From positions 1-62,330 of the forward strand of contig CACJTN010000005.1 in NCBI GenBank assembly GCA_902596325.1: a stretch of 62,330 nt of DNA, read 5' to 3'. The DNA is from an uncultured Pelagibacteraceae bacterium. GTDB taxonomy: Bacteria; Pseudomonadota; Alphaproteobacteria; Pelagibacterales; Pelagibacteraceae. The translations under genes were made by a program, and so were the position numbers. Of this stretch, positions 17,725 to 26,310 are shown piece after piece. The notes under the pieces are model-generated. The model worked only from the letters and a program-made list of their open reading frames with translations, had not been told where the DNA came from and searched no databases. Position 1 is the first letter of the stretch. The number at the start of each line of letters is the position of its first letter.

Positions 17725-18775
17725 TTACATTATCATAGGTGGTGGTTGCGCAGGTTTATCTCTTGCTTATGAATTGCAAATAAATAATAAAATTAAGAAT
17801 AAAACTTTGGCTATAATTGAGCCTAGAGAAATTTATGAAAGAGATAAAACGTGGTCATTTTGGAAAGTCAATCCACACAATTTTGAAGATTGTGTTATTA
17901 AAAGTTGGAAAGAGTTTTCAATTAATATTTCAAGTAAGACTAATTATATTAATTGTTCTAAAACGCCATATCAAACTATAGATAGTGGGCTATTTTATAA
18001 AAAAATAATTGCTGAATTAAGTAAAAATAAAAATATTTACTTTTTAAAAACAATAGAGAACTTAAACACAAGCAAATCATTTATATTTAATAGTTTGGCA
18101 AATACTACCCCTAAAAAAGACGATCTTTGGCAACATTTTGCGGGCTTTGAGATAGAGGTAGAAAAAAAAATATTTGATAGTGAAATTATGAACCTTATGG
18201 ATTTTGATTGTGATCAAAAAAATAGTGTTCATTTTTTTTATACACTCCCATTTGATAATAGAAAAGCACTTGTTGAGACTACTTGGTTATCAAATATGAA
18301 AGATGAAACTGAAAAAAATTATGAAGAACAATTAGTAAATTATATAGAGAAAAAATTAAATATTAAAAATTATAAAATTAAATATAGAGAAAAAGGTAAA
18401 ATTCCTCTTTTTAATCAAAGAATAACTAAAAAAGATAATGAAATTTCTATTGGTACTGCAGGAGGTATGACCAGACTTAGCACTGGTTATACGTTTTTAA
18501 ATATTCAAGAACACAGTAAATATATATGTAAAAATTTCGAAAATATAGCCAAGATTAAAAATTTCCAAATCGGAAAAAAATATCAATATTTGGATAATAT
18601 ATTCTTAAAGGTTTTATATAGAAATCCAAAATTAATGCCTGGAATTTTTTATAATATGTTTACTGCAAACAATGAAAAGGTTGTGAAATTTTTATCTAAT
18701 AAGAGCAATTTTATTGACGATATGCATATAATTATGAAAATGCCTAAAATGATTTTTATTAAAGAGCTAATTTAG
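17711..18775 (+). CDS. crtY: Lycopene beta-cyclase
   Basis: CrtY forms the two beta-ionone rings of beta-carotene from lycopene. The 354-residue protein starts with the flavin-binding IIIGGGCAGLSLAYEL (7-22) followed by ERDKTWSFWKV (about 47-57), the hallmark of the CrtY family. FFYTLPFDNRKALVETTW and a GGMTRLSTGYTF motif also agree. The next gene, blh, begins 2 bases after the stop. Confidence 0.94.
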   Translation: MIDFNYIIIGGGCAGLSLAYELQINNKIKNKTLAIIEPREIYERDKTWSFWKVNPHNFEDCVIKSWKEFSINISSKTNYINCSKTPYQTIDSGLFYKKIIAELSKNKNIYFLKTIENLNTSKSFIFNSLANTTPKKDDLWQHFAGFEIEVEKKIFDSEIMNLMDFDCDQKNSVHFFYTLPFDNRKALVETTWLSNMKDETEKNYEEQLVNYIEKKLNIKNYKIKYREKGKIPLFNQRITKKDNEISIGTAGGMTRLSTGYTFLNIQEHSKYICKNFENIAKIKNFQIGKKYQYLDNIFLKVLYRNPKLMPGIFYNMFTANNEKVVKFLSNKSNFIDDMHIIMKMPKMIFIKELI

Positions 18776-18777
18776 AG

Positions 18778-19680
18778 ATGTCAAAAAAAATTGATTTTAT
18801 ACACTCTTTAATTTTTTTTAATTTATGTATTATATTGTCTGCTATAACTTTTATTCAAAATCAAAACTTTTTACTCTTTTGTTTATTCTTAATCATGTCA
18901 TTGGGGATATCACATGGATCTTTAGACAATTTAAAGGGGAAAAAATTATTAAAGATTTATAAAATAAAACAAATAGAAAAATTTTATTTTTCTTATATTT
19001 GTTTATCAATATTTGTAATTTTGTTATGGATATTGTTACCAACATTTTTACTAATAATTTTTCTTTTAATTGCAAGTTACCATTTTGGAAAAGAAGACAC
19101 AGTTTATGAATCAGAAATCATAGGTTTTGAGAAAGATATACTGTTTCTTTTAAAAGGCTCTTTAGTTATCACTGCTCCACTGTTCTTTAATTATGACAAA
19201 ACGAATGAAATTTTTTTAATGCTAAATTTTAATTTGTTTTCAGAATTTGTGATTTCTAAAGAAATTTTGTTTCTATTAATTTTTTTAAGTTTCTTATCAG
19301 GATTGACTTTATCAAAATTTAAAAATATTGATGATAGCACACTATCAATTATGGATTTTTTATCTATTATGTTAATAAATTACTTTCTTAATCCAATATT
19401 GGCATTTACAATTTATTTTTGTTTTTTGCACTCAATTAGACACAGTCTAACGCTTATATTTGAATTAGATAAAAATTTTAGCACAGGATTTTCAAAATTT
19501 TTAAAAAAAGCTTTGCCACTTACATTAATAACAGCTGTCCTATATTTGGCATCTATTTACAGTCTTAATAACTTTTTTGAATTAAATGATGCCGTATATA
19601 AAGTAATTTTTATTGGATTGGCGTCATTAACATTTCCACATATATTACTTGAATATTTAATCGAGAAAAATGAAAAATAA
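18778..19680 (+). CDS. blh: Beta-carotene 15,15'-dioxygenase (Brp/Blh family)
   Basis: Blh cleaves beta-carotene to two retinals, the chromophore of rhodopsins. The 300-residue membrane protein has about seven or eight hydrophobic helices and conserved histidines typical of the family: ISHGSLDNLKG (about 41), ASYHFGKED (about 101) and FLHSIRHSL (about 220), which should hold the iron. It directly follows crtY, completing a route from GGPP to retinal. No rhodopsin gene is in the window. It overlaps the next small ORF by 11 bases. Confidence 0.92.
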   Translation: MSKKIDFIHSLIFFNLCIILSAITFIQNQNFLLFCLFLIMSLGISHGSLDNLKGKKLLKIYKIKQIEKFYFSYICLSIFVILLWILLPTFLLIIFLLIASYHFGKEDTVYESEIIGFEKDILFLLKGSLVITAPLFFNYDKTNEIFLMLNFNLFSEFVISKEILFLLIFLSFLSGLTLSKFKNIDDSTLSIMDFLSIMLINYFLNPILAFTIYFCFLHSIRHSLTLIFELDKNFSTGFSKFLKKALPLTLITAVLYLASIYSLNNFFELNDAVYKVIFIGLASLTFPHILLEYLIEKNEK

Positions 19681-19843
19681 AAATATAAATTTGTTTGGTT
19701 GGATTTTATTTGTAATATCCGCAATTGGTTTTACCATATCAAGTATTGGTAATTTTTGGGCTATGTTTGGAAGTTTATTTTTTTTAATTGCTTGTATCGT
19801 GTTTTTAATACCGTTTTTTAGAGAAGAAAAAAATGAGAGATAA
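19670..19843 (+). CDS. Small two-helix membrane protein between blh and ispH
   Basis: This 57-residue ORF overlaps the end of blh and the start of ispH by 11 bases each. It begins MKNKNINLFGWILFV and ends FFREEKNER, with two hydrophobic segments (about 8-28 and 33-51) and a charged C-terminus, consistent with a hairpin membrane protein with both ends inside. I do not recognise a family. The exact fit in the gap between two overlapping genes, and the plausible topology, argue that it is real. A role near retinal or isoprenoid synthesis is guesswork from location. Confidence 0.6.
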   Translation: MKNKNINLFGWILFVISAIGFTISSIGNFWAMFGSLFFLIACIVFLIPFFREEKNER

Positions 19844-20777
19844 ATTAATAAAAGTATATTTGGCATCCCCAAGGGGTTTTTGTGCTGGAGTAGACAGAGC
19901 AATAGAGATTGTTAAAAAAAGTTTGGAAAAGTATGGTTCGCCAGTTTATGTGAGACATGAAATAGTTCATAACAAACACGTTGTAGAAAGTTTAAAAAAA
20001 ATAGGTGCTATATTTGTTGAAGAGCTTCATGAAATAAAGGACAAATCAAGACCTGTTATTTTTTCAGCCCATGGTGTGCCTAAATCTATTCCAGCACAAG
20101 CTAGTAATTTAAAGATGGAATATATTGATGCTACCTGCCCTCTTGTAACGAAAGTTCATAGAGAAGCTGAAAACCTTAATAGAAAAGGAGATCACATTTT
20201 ATTAATAGGACACAGAAACCACCCTGAGGTTATAGGAACAATGGGACAGATTGAAAATGGTGGTATTGATCTTATAGAAAGTGTTGATGATGCGAAAAAT
20301 TACCAAAATATATCTAATAAAGAACTAGCATACGTAACACAAACGACATTGTCAGTAGATGACACTAAAGAGATAATAACTGAACTAAAAAGAAGATTTC
20401 CAAGAATTAAAGAACCAAAAAAAGATGATATTTGTTATGCTACAACTAACAGACAATCCGCAGTTAAAAAAATTGCAAGTTTCTGTGATATGTTTTTTGT
20501 AATTGGAAGTAGGAATTCATCAAACTCTGTAAGATTAGTCGAAGTGGCAAAAAAGTCTGGATGTGAAAATTCTTTACTTATCCATTCAGAAAGTGAAATT
20601 CCATTTGATAAGATTGATGCTTGCAAAACTATTGGTATTTCGTCCGGTGCATCGGCGCCTGAAATACTAGTCGAAGAATTTATTAAAAATTTAAAAAAGA
20701 GATATCAAATTGAAATTGAAAAAACTGAGGTCATAAAAGAAGATGTTACTTTTAAAATTCCTGGTAAATTAAATTAA
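19833..20777 (+). CDS. ispH: 4-hydroxy-3-methylbut-2-enyl diphosphate reductase
   Basis: IspH performs the last MEP step, giving IPP and DMAPP. The 314-residue protein has the three cluster cysteines expected for its iron-sulfur centre: C17 (PRGFCAGVDRA), C102 (DATCPLVTKVH) and C201 (DDICYATTNRQ), plus the SAHGVP and SSGASAPE motifs. It is followed without a gap by thrB (the stop and start share a base) and rnhA, a common alphaproteobacterial trio. Location downstream of the carotenoid genes links precursor supply to retinal synthesis. Confidence 0.97.
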   Translation: MRDKLIKVYLASPRGFCAGVDRAIEIVKKSLEKYGSPVYVRHEIVHNKHVVESLKKIGAIFVEELHEIKDKSRPVIFSAHGVPKSIPAQASNLKMEYIDATCPLVTKVHREAENLNRKGDHILLIGHRNHPEVIGTMGQIENGGIDLIESVDDAKNYQNISNKELAYVTQTTLSVDDTKEIITELKRRFPRIKEPKKDDICYATTNRQSAVKKIASFCDMFFVIGSRNSSNSVRLVEVAKKSGCENSLLIHSESEIPFDKIDACKTIGISSGASAPEILVEEFIKNLKKRYQIEIEKTEVIKEDVTFKIPGKLN

Positions 20778-21745
20778 TGGCTGTATTTACTAAAATTAAC
20801 AAGGCAGATATTAGTAAAATTGAGAATAGTTTCAAATTAGGTAAAATAATAAATTATCACGGTATAAAAAAAGGTATAGAGAACACTAATTATTATATAC
20901 AATTTAAAAATCAAAAAACTGTTCTTACAATTTTTGAAAAAAGAGTAAATAGTAAAGATTTACCCTTTTTCATGAATTTAATGGAAGAGCTTTCAAAACT
21001 CAAAATTGTATGCCCTAGCCCAATAAAAAATATAAAAGGAGCTTATCTTTTCAAAATAAGAAACAAAAAAGCTTGCTTAGTTACTTTTCTTAAAGGTGGA
21101 GATAAAAAAAAACTAAGCCCGTCTGACTGTAAGCAAATTGGTAAAAATGTTGCTGAACTGCACAAAGCAACTAAAAAACTAAAAATCAATAGAAAAAATT
21201 CTTTGTCTATTAGGTCATTGTATAAAATTTTAAATACGATTGACAAAAGAATTAATAAATTCTCAAAAAATTTGAAGATAAATATGAAGTCCGATCTTAA
21301 TAAATTGGTGAAAAATTGGCCTAAAAAATTACCAAGTGGCATTATACATTCTGACTTATTTATCGATAACATTTTTTTTTACAAAAAAAAATTTTATGGT
21401 TTTATTGATTTTTATTTTTCTTGCACAGATTATTATGCATATGAATTAGCAACTTGTGTAAATGCTTTATGTTTTGATAAGAAAAAAAATAAATTTGTTC
21501 TTAACAAAAAAAAATCTTATAACTTGATAAAGGGATATGAAACCAAAAGAAGTTTGACGAAAAATGAAAAAAATACATTTAATACTTTGTGCAAAGGTTC
21601 AGCTTTAAGGTATCTTTTAACGCGAGCTTATGATTATTTAAATACACCAAAAAATGCAATGATTAAGAAAAAAAATCCAAGAGAATATATAGATAAGTTG
21701 TATTTTCATAAAAATATTAACAAATTTAGTGAGTACTTAAGATGA
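20777..21745 (+). CDS. thrB: Homoserine kinase (type II, aminoglycoside phosphotransferase fold)
   Basis: ThrB phosphorylates homoserine, the step before threonine synthase (thrC is at 22676-24043 on the other strand). The 322-residue protein has the choline/APH-kinase-like catalytic motif IIHSDLFIDNIFF and the following GFIDFYFS metal-binding motif. The N-terminal MAVFTKINKADI and KGIENTNYYI also fit the alphaproteobacterial ThrB group. It lies between ispH and rnhA, overlapping both by 1-4 bases. Confidence 0.92.
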   Translation: MAVFTKINKADISKIENSFKLGKIINYHGIKKGIENTNYYIQFKNQKTVLTIFEKRVNSKDLPFFMNLMEELSKLKIVCPSPIKNIKGAYLFKIRNKKACLVTFLKGGDKKKLSPSDCKQIGKNVAELHKATKKLKINRKNSLSIRSLYKILNTIDKRINKFSKNLKINMKSDLNKLVKNWPKKLPSGIIHSDLFIDNIFFYKKKFYGFIDFYFSCTDYYAYELATCVNALCFDKKKNKFVLNKKKSYNLIKGYETKRSLTKNEKNTFNTLCKGSALRYLLTRAYDYLNTPKNAMIKKKNPREYIDKLYFHKNINKFSEYLR

Positions 21746-22164
21746 TAAAAGTTTATACGGATGGATCTTGCTTAGAGAACCCTGGTAAAGGAGGTTGGGC
21801 TGCTATAATAATAAATGATAGCAGAAGAATAGAAATTAAAGGTAGCAAAGAAAACACAACAAATAATCAGATGGAATTAACAGCGCCAATAATGGCTCTA
21901 AAAAAGATACCACAAGGCTCTAAAGTTCAGATTTTTACTGATTCTAAATATGTTAAGTCTGGAATAACAGAGTGGATACATAACTGGAAAAAAAATGGTT
22001 GGAAAACCGCAGATAAAAAAGAAGTTAAAAATAAAAACCTTTGGACAGAGCTTGATGATCTATCAAACGCATTTGACATAGAATGGATTTGGGTAAAAGC
22101 ACATTCAGCCGATGAATTAAATAATCAGGTAGATCTACTGGCTCGGTCTTCAGCTAACAATTAA
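21742..22164 (+). CDS. rnhA: Ribonuclease HI
   Basis: RNase HI degrades the RNA strand of RNA-DNA hybrids. The 140-residue protein has the family signature YTDGSCLENPGKGGWA with catalytic D7, the Glu in NNQMELTAP, the Asp in FTDSKYV and the basic handle region GWKTADKKEVKN. A terminal VKAHSADELNNQVDLLAR carries the last active-site residues. It closes the ispH-thrB-rnhA array. Confidence 0.96.
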   Translation: MIKVYTDGSCLENPGKGGWAAIIINDSRRIEIKGSKENTTNNQMELTAPIMALKKIPQGSKVQIFTDSKYVKSGITEWIHNWKKNGWKTADKKEVKNKNLWTELDDLSNAFDIEWIWVKAHSADELNNQVDLLARSSANN

Positions 22165-22193
22165 TTTGAGCGCTTGGAAAAATTTAACAAAAA

Positions 22194-22679
22194 TTAAAGG
22201 ATATCTAAGATAGTCTCTGCTGAGGACAGACCACATAGTTTAGTCTCTTTTTCAACTTGAACATTCAATATTTTCAAATTTTCAATCACCATTGCATATC
22301 GATTTGATCTAATACCCATGCCTTTTGCATTTCTATCTACCTCAGCACCAATAGCTTTTGTAAAAAGTAAATACGGATCAGACAACATTTTGATTTTATT
22401 ACCTATATTGTTTGCTTCTCCCCAAGCATTCATTACATACGGATCGTTCACAGATAAACAGAATATATCTTTTATTCCTTTCGCTTTTATATTCCCGGCA
22501 TTAGCAACAAAGCCTGGTAAATGAAGTTTAGAACAAGTAGATGTAAACGCGCCAGGAAGTGCAAATAAAACAATTTTATCTTTTCCTAAAATATCTATTA
22601 ATTGACTTTTTTTAGGCTCCCCATTAACTAATTGGAAGATTTCTGTATCTGGTATTTGATCATTTATTTTTAATTTCAT
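22194..22679 (-). CDS. Peroxiredoxin (Prx5 type)
   Basis: The 161-residue protein reduces peroxides by a thiol mechanism. It has the Prx5-type active site PGAFTSTCS with peroxidatic C49, after the N-terminal MKLKINDQIPD. A second cysteine in KLCGLSSAE near the C-terminus could act as the resolving cysteine, as in atypical two-cysteine Prx5 enzymes. The start overlaps the thrC stop by 4 bases, so it probably belongs to the thrC transcript. No glutaredoxin domain is fused. Confidence 0.9.
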   Translation of the reverse strand: MKLKINDQIPDTEIFQLVNGEPKKSQLIDILGKDKIVLFALPGAFTSTCSKLHLPGFVANAGNIKAKGIKDIFCLSVNDPYVMNAWGEANNIGNKIKMLSDPYLLFTKAIGAEVDRNAKGMGIRSNRYAMVIENLKILNVQVEKETKLCGLSSAETILDIL

Positions 22680-24043
22680 ATTGATCTTAATACATAGTCT
22701 TTGACTTTTTCTAAATTATTTGGAACCACCTCAAATTTTTCTTCTTTATCGTTAATATAATTAAGGCTTTCAGGTAGTTTTTCTTTTTTTGATATTGCTT
22801 TTTCTATTGCCATAGGAAATTTACAAGGATGAGCAGTTGATAAAATAACCACATCACTTAGATTTAGTTTTTCAACGGCACCCACTCCTATGGCTGTATG
22901 AGGGTCAATAACAATATTATATTCTTCATAAAATTTTTTTATTGTATTAATAACCTCAGTTTCATTTAAACTTTCTGAGTCAAAATCATTCCTTAAGTCT
23001 TTTAGTTTATCCTGTTCAATTTTAAATGAATTATCTTTTATACTCTTCATTATATTTATTACGTTTTGAGAATTTTTATCATATAAATCGTAAAGTAATC
23101 TCTCAAAGTTACTAGCAACTTGAATATCCATACTTGGAGATATAGTCTCCTTAACTTTATTTGATTTATAATCACCATTTGATATTGCTCTGTGCAAAAT
23201 ATCATTTTGATTTGTAGCAACTATAAATTTACTTATAGGTAAACCCATCTGTTTAGAAATATAACCTGCATATACATCACCAAAATTCCCAGTTGGTACA
23301 GAAAAGGACAAATTCTGTTTTCCTATTTGAAAGTATGAATAAAAATAATAAACTGTTTGTGCAACTATTCTCGCCCAGTTTATAGAATTTACTCCTGACA
23401 TATTTATAGTGTTCGCAAAACCAGTATCAGAAAACATAGATTTAACTAAATTTTGACAATCATCAAAATTACCATTAATTGCTAAGTTGAATACATTATC
23501 GTCCTCAATAGTTGTCATAAGTTTTCTTTGTACTGATGAGATTTTGTTGTTTGGATGCAATACAAAGATATTAATATTTTTCTTTCCTCTGATCGCATCA
23601 ATTGCAGCTGCGCCGGTGTCACCTGAAGTGGCAACTATAATGTTAATTTTTTTATTACTCTTCTCTAGGTAATATTCGTAAAAATTACCAATAAGTTGCA
23701 TAGCAATATCTTTAAAAGCGAGAGTTGGACCATGAAATAGTTCTAGTAAATAATTTTTATTAATTTTATTTATTCTTACAACATTGCTATCTCTAAAATT
23801 TTCATATGATTTATTAACCAAATTTTTTAATTCTAGCTCACTAATGAAATCCCCAGTAAATAATTTTATAATATTAAATGCAAGATTTTTGTAATTTAAA
23901 TTTGATAGATCCTCTAATTCTTTATGATCAAATTTTTTTAATTTATATGGTATAAAAAGACCACCATCCTCAGACAGACCTTTTAAAAAGACATGTTCAA
24001 AAGACACTTTTTTGCTATTATTTCTAGTACTTATATAATTCAT
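22676..24043 (-). CDS. thrC: Threonine synthase
   Basis: ThrC converts O-phosphohomoserine to threonine with PLP. The 455-residue protein shows the PLP-lysine motif GPTLAFKDIAMQ (K111), the phosphate-binding SGDTGAAAI loop and the N-terminal ISTRNNSKKVSFEHVFLKGLSEDGGLF typical of the long bacterial form (split here by position 1-30). It lies downstream of ctaB in the oxidase operon direction, with a 21-base gap. The partner gene thrB is on the other strand about 1 kb away. Confidence 0.95.
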   Translation of the reverse strand: MNYISTRNNSKKVSFEHVFLKGLSEDGGLFIPYKLKKFDHKELEDLSNLNYKNLAFNIIKLFTGDFISELELKNLVNKSYENFRDSNVVRINKINKNYLLELFHGPTLAFKDIAMQLIGNFYEYYLEKSNKKINIIVATSGDTGAAAIDAIRGKKNINIFVLHPNNKISSVQRKLMTTIEDDNVFNLAINGNFDDCQNLVKSMFSDTGFANTINMSGVNSINWARIVAQTVYYFYSYFQIGKQNLSFSVPTGNFGDVYAGYISKQMGLPISKFIVATNQNDILHRAISNGDYKSNKVKETISPSMDIQVASNFERLLYDLYDKNSQNVINIMKSIKDNSFKIEQDKLKDLRNDFDSESLNETEVINTIKKFYEEYNIVIDPHTAIGVGAVEKLNLSDVVILSTAHPCKFPMAIEKAISKKEKLPESLNYINDKEEKFEVVPNNLEKVKDYVLRSI

Positions 24044-24064
24044 GGATTAGAAAAACTTCTACAA

Positions 24065-24976
24065 CTAAAATATTTTATCTACAAGGAATAATACAAAAAG
24101 TAAGAATAAGTAAAGAATAGAGTAAGAAAAGACTTTTTTTGCTTGAGAAATTTCAAATTTATTTTTTTTAAAACTATAAAGCTCGTAACAAATAAATATG
24201 TAATAAAATGTTAGTAATAAAGAAGATATAAGATACATATTGCCTACAAATCCAATCAGGTATGGCGCTATAACAACTGGCAGCATTAAGATTGAATAAA
24301 TTAATATATTTATCTTTGTATTTTCAATGCCATTTGTTAACGGTAACATTGGTATATTTGCTTTTTTATAGTCATCAGCTTTAAATAAACTTAACGCCCA
24401 AAAATGTGATGGTGTCCAAAAAAATATTATTAAAAATAACGTTATTGGCTCTAGAGCAAGGTTATTGTTTGCTATTGTCCATCCTATTACAGGCGGCAAT
24501 GCTCCTGATGCCCCACCTATAACAATGTTTTGTGGAGTTTTTCTTTTTAACCATATTGTGTAAATAAAGACGTAAAAAGAGATCGTTATAAATAGAATAA
24601 CTGCCGATAATAAGTTTGACGAATAGTATAATCCTACAATTGATAACAAAGATAAGACAATACCAAATATCAATGCCTGGTTTTTGTTTAATTTCCCAGT
24701 TGGAATCGGTCTTAAACAAGTTCTAGTCATTAATTTATCTAAATCTGCTTCATACCACATGTTAAGTGCCCCAGCAGCCCCAGCACCAACTGCAACAAAA
24801 AAAATTGAGATTATCGAGTTATAATAAGGAACACTTACCGGAGAAGTTAATAAACCTACTGCACATGTGAAGATCACTAATGACATCACTCGAGGTTTCA
24901 TTAGAAGAAGAAATGATTTTAAATATGTTAAAGTATTTCCAAAAACAGATCTCTTATTTATTATATTGCTTGTCAC
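24065..24976 (-). CDS. ctaB: Protoheme IX farnesyltransferase (heme O synthase)
   Basis: CtaB attaches a farnesyl group to heme B to make heme O for the cytochrome oxidase. The 303-residue membrane protein has about eight or nine helices and the prenyltransferase motif NMWYEADLDKLMTRT with N-x3-D-x3-D geometry, followed by RPIPTGKL; the second Asp motif lies in SLFKADDYKKANIPMLP. Its place at the end of the oxidase operon is usual. Symbol cyoE is an equivalent name. Confidence 0.95.
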   Translation of the reverse strand: MTSNIINKRSVFGNTLTYLKSFLLLMKPRVMSLVIFTCAVGLLTSPVSVPYYNSIISIFFVAVGAGAAGALNMWYEADLDKLMTRTCLRPIPTGKLNKNQALIFGIVLSLLSIVGLYYSSNLLSAVILFITISFYVFIYTIWLKRKTPQNIVIGGASGALPPVIGWTIANNNLALEPITLFLIIFFWTPSHFWALSLFKADDYKKANIPMLPLTNGIENTKINILIYSILMLPVVIAPYLIGFVGNMYLISSLLLTFYYIFICYELYSFKKNKFEISQAKKVFSYSILYLFLLFVLFLVDKIF

Positions 24977-24978
24977 TT

Positions 24979-25242
24979 TTACTCAACATTAAGCGATATG
25001 AAAATTACTACAAGAATAAAACCAGCAATCAAAACATGATTACCTAAATCAAATAAACCCACTTTAGGATTTTTTTTATCAATTAATTTTCTATGTATTG
25101 GAATATTATCATATGGATTTAATTTTATGTTATCACCTTTTTCTTTTTGGTTTTCTTCCTTTACTGTAAATCCAAACCAAACGATATAAATAAAGAAAAG
25201 AAAAAATAATAAAAAGCCTGCTAAATAATCATATCCATCCAT
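24979..25242 (-). CDS. Small membrane protein of the cytochrome oxidase operon
   Basis: This 87-residue protein has one N-terminal transmembrane helix (about 6-27), a polar middle with IKLNPYDNIPIHRKLIDKK and a second helix (about 66-84). I do not recognise a family. It sits between the subunit IV-like gene and ctaB with gaps of 1-2 bases. A strong ribosome binding site, AGGAGGA on the minus strand (25247-25253), overlaps the end of the subunit IV gene, so it is almost certainly translated. Its position suggests an oxidase subunit or assembly helper. Confidence 0.75.
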   Translation of the reverse strand: MDGYDYLAGFLLFFLFFIYIVWFGFTVKEENQKEKGDNIKLNPYDNIPIHRKLIDKKNPKVGLFDLGNHVLIAGFILVVIFISLNVE

Positions 25243-25243
25243 A

Positions 25244-25582
25244 TTATCCTCCTACAAAAAAGTAAAATAATCTAGAAAATAAAGTATACTTACCCTCAGC
25301 AACCATTAATGCTACAAAACAAACTATTGCTGTCATGGGCCAAAGCAAAACATTTACCAACGCATATCTTTCCCAATACAAGTGCATGAAAAAAGCCATG
25401 ATTAATCCTGCCTTTAAAAACATAAAGAATAAAATTAATGACCATCTCAATAAACCTTGAAATTGATACCAATCAACTAAATATGAAAAGAAACTTAATA
25501 CAAATAAAAGTCCCCAAATCCATAAATATATACCTATTTTATGTGTTGATGATTGATCACTTTTTTTTTTTGTTTCTTCCAT
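25244..25582 (-). CDS. Cytochrome c oxidase subunit IV-like protein
   Basis: The 112-residue protein has three hydrophobic helices (about 19-38, 46-68 and 77-95) and the pattern HKIGIYLWIWGLLFVLS and KAGLIMAFFMHLYWE seen in the prokaryotic cytochrome c oxidase subunit IV family. It would be a structural subunit in the inner membrane. The order coxII-coxI-coxIII-coxIV and close spacing (8 bases from subunit III) fit the family. Confidence 0.85.
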   Translation of the reverse strand: MEETKKKSDQSSTHKIGIYLWIWGLLFVLSFFSYLVDWYQFQGLLRWSLILFFMFLKAGLIMAFFMHLYWERYALVNVLLWPMTAIVCFVALMVAEGKYTLFSRLFYFFVGG

Positions 25583-25590
25583 AATTTAAA

Positions 25591-26301
25591 TTACCACAAG
25601 TAAAAGAATGCAAAGATAAATACCCATACCAAATCAACAAAATGCCAATAAAGTCCTAATATTTCAACCTCTACATAATCACCCCTCATCTTAGTAAACC
25701 AGCCTCTTTTTCCTTCATCATAGTGGCCCGCAAATACTTTATAACAATAAATAAACAAAAATATAACTCCAATTGATACGTGTGTCCCATGGAATCCAGT
25801 AATCATGAAAAAAAATGATCCAAACTGAGCTGCTCCAAATGGATTTTCCCAAGGTCTAACACCTTCATGTATTAATTTTGACCATTCGTAAGCTTGCATT
25901 CCTACAAATGTAAGTCCGCCCAAAGCAGTTGCTAATATTAGATATCCACACATCTTTCTGTTTCTTTCGTAGCCATATTTTACAGCTAGTGCCATAGTTC
26001 CACTGCTTGTAATTAAAACGAAGGTCATTAGTGCAATAAGTAATAAAGGAACAGGAACACCGAAAGCATCTAATGCAAAAACTTCACTTGGATTTGGCCA
26101 CTCTACAGGTGTAGATGCCCTACCTTTCATGTATGCAATTAAGAAACAACTGAATACAAATGTATCACTTAATAAAAAGATCCACATCATAGCCTTTCCC
26201 CAATGAACACCTTTGAACATGGTTTGGTCAGAGCCGGTATCTTTGGCCATGCCCCTAAACCCTTTTTCTAATTCAAAACCTTCAATTTTTGGGTCAGACA
26301 T
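25591..26301 (-). CDS. ctaE: Cytochrome c oxidase subunit III
   Basis: The 236-residue protein has five or more membrane helices and subunit III features: KGVHWGKAMMWIFLLSD near the N-terminus, ITGFHGTHVSIGVIFLF in the middle and VEILGLYWHFVDLVWVFIF at the end. It lies 9 bases after coxI and before the subunit IV gene, so it is the cognate subunit of this oxidase. A second, divergent subunit III gene lies at 29303-29983. Confidence 0.93.
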   Translation of the reverse strand: MSDPKIEGFELEKGFRGMAKDTGSDQTMFKGVHWGKAMMWIFLLSDTFVFSCFLIAYMKGRASTPVEWPNPSEVFALDAFGVPVPLLLIALMTFVLITSSGTMALAVKYGYERNRKMCGYLILATALGGLTFVGMQAYEWSKLIHEGVRPWENPFGAAQFGSFFFMITGFHGTHVSIGVIFLFIYCYKVFAGHYDEGKRGWFTKMRGDYVEVEILGLYWHFVDLVWVFIFAFFYLW

Positions 26302-26310
26302 TTTATTATA

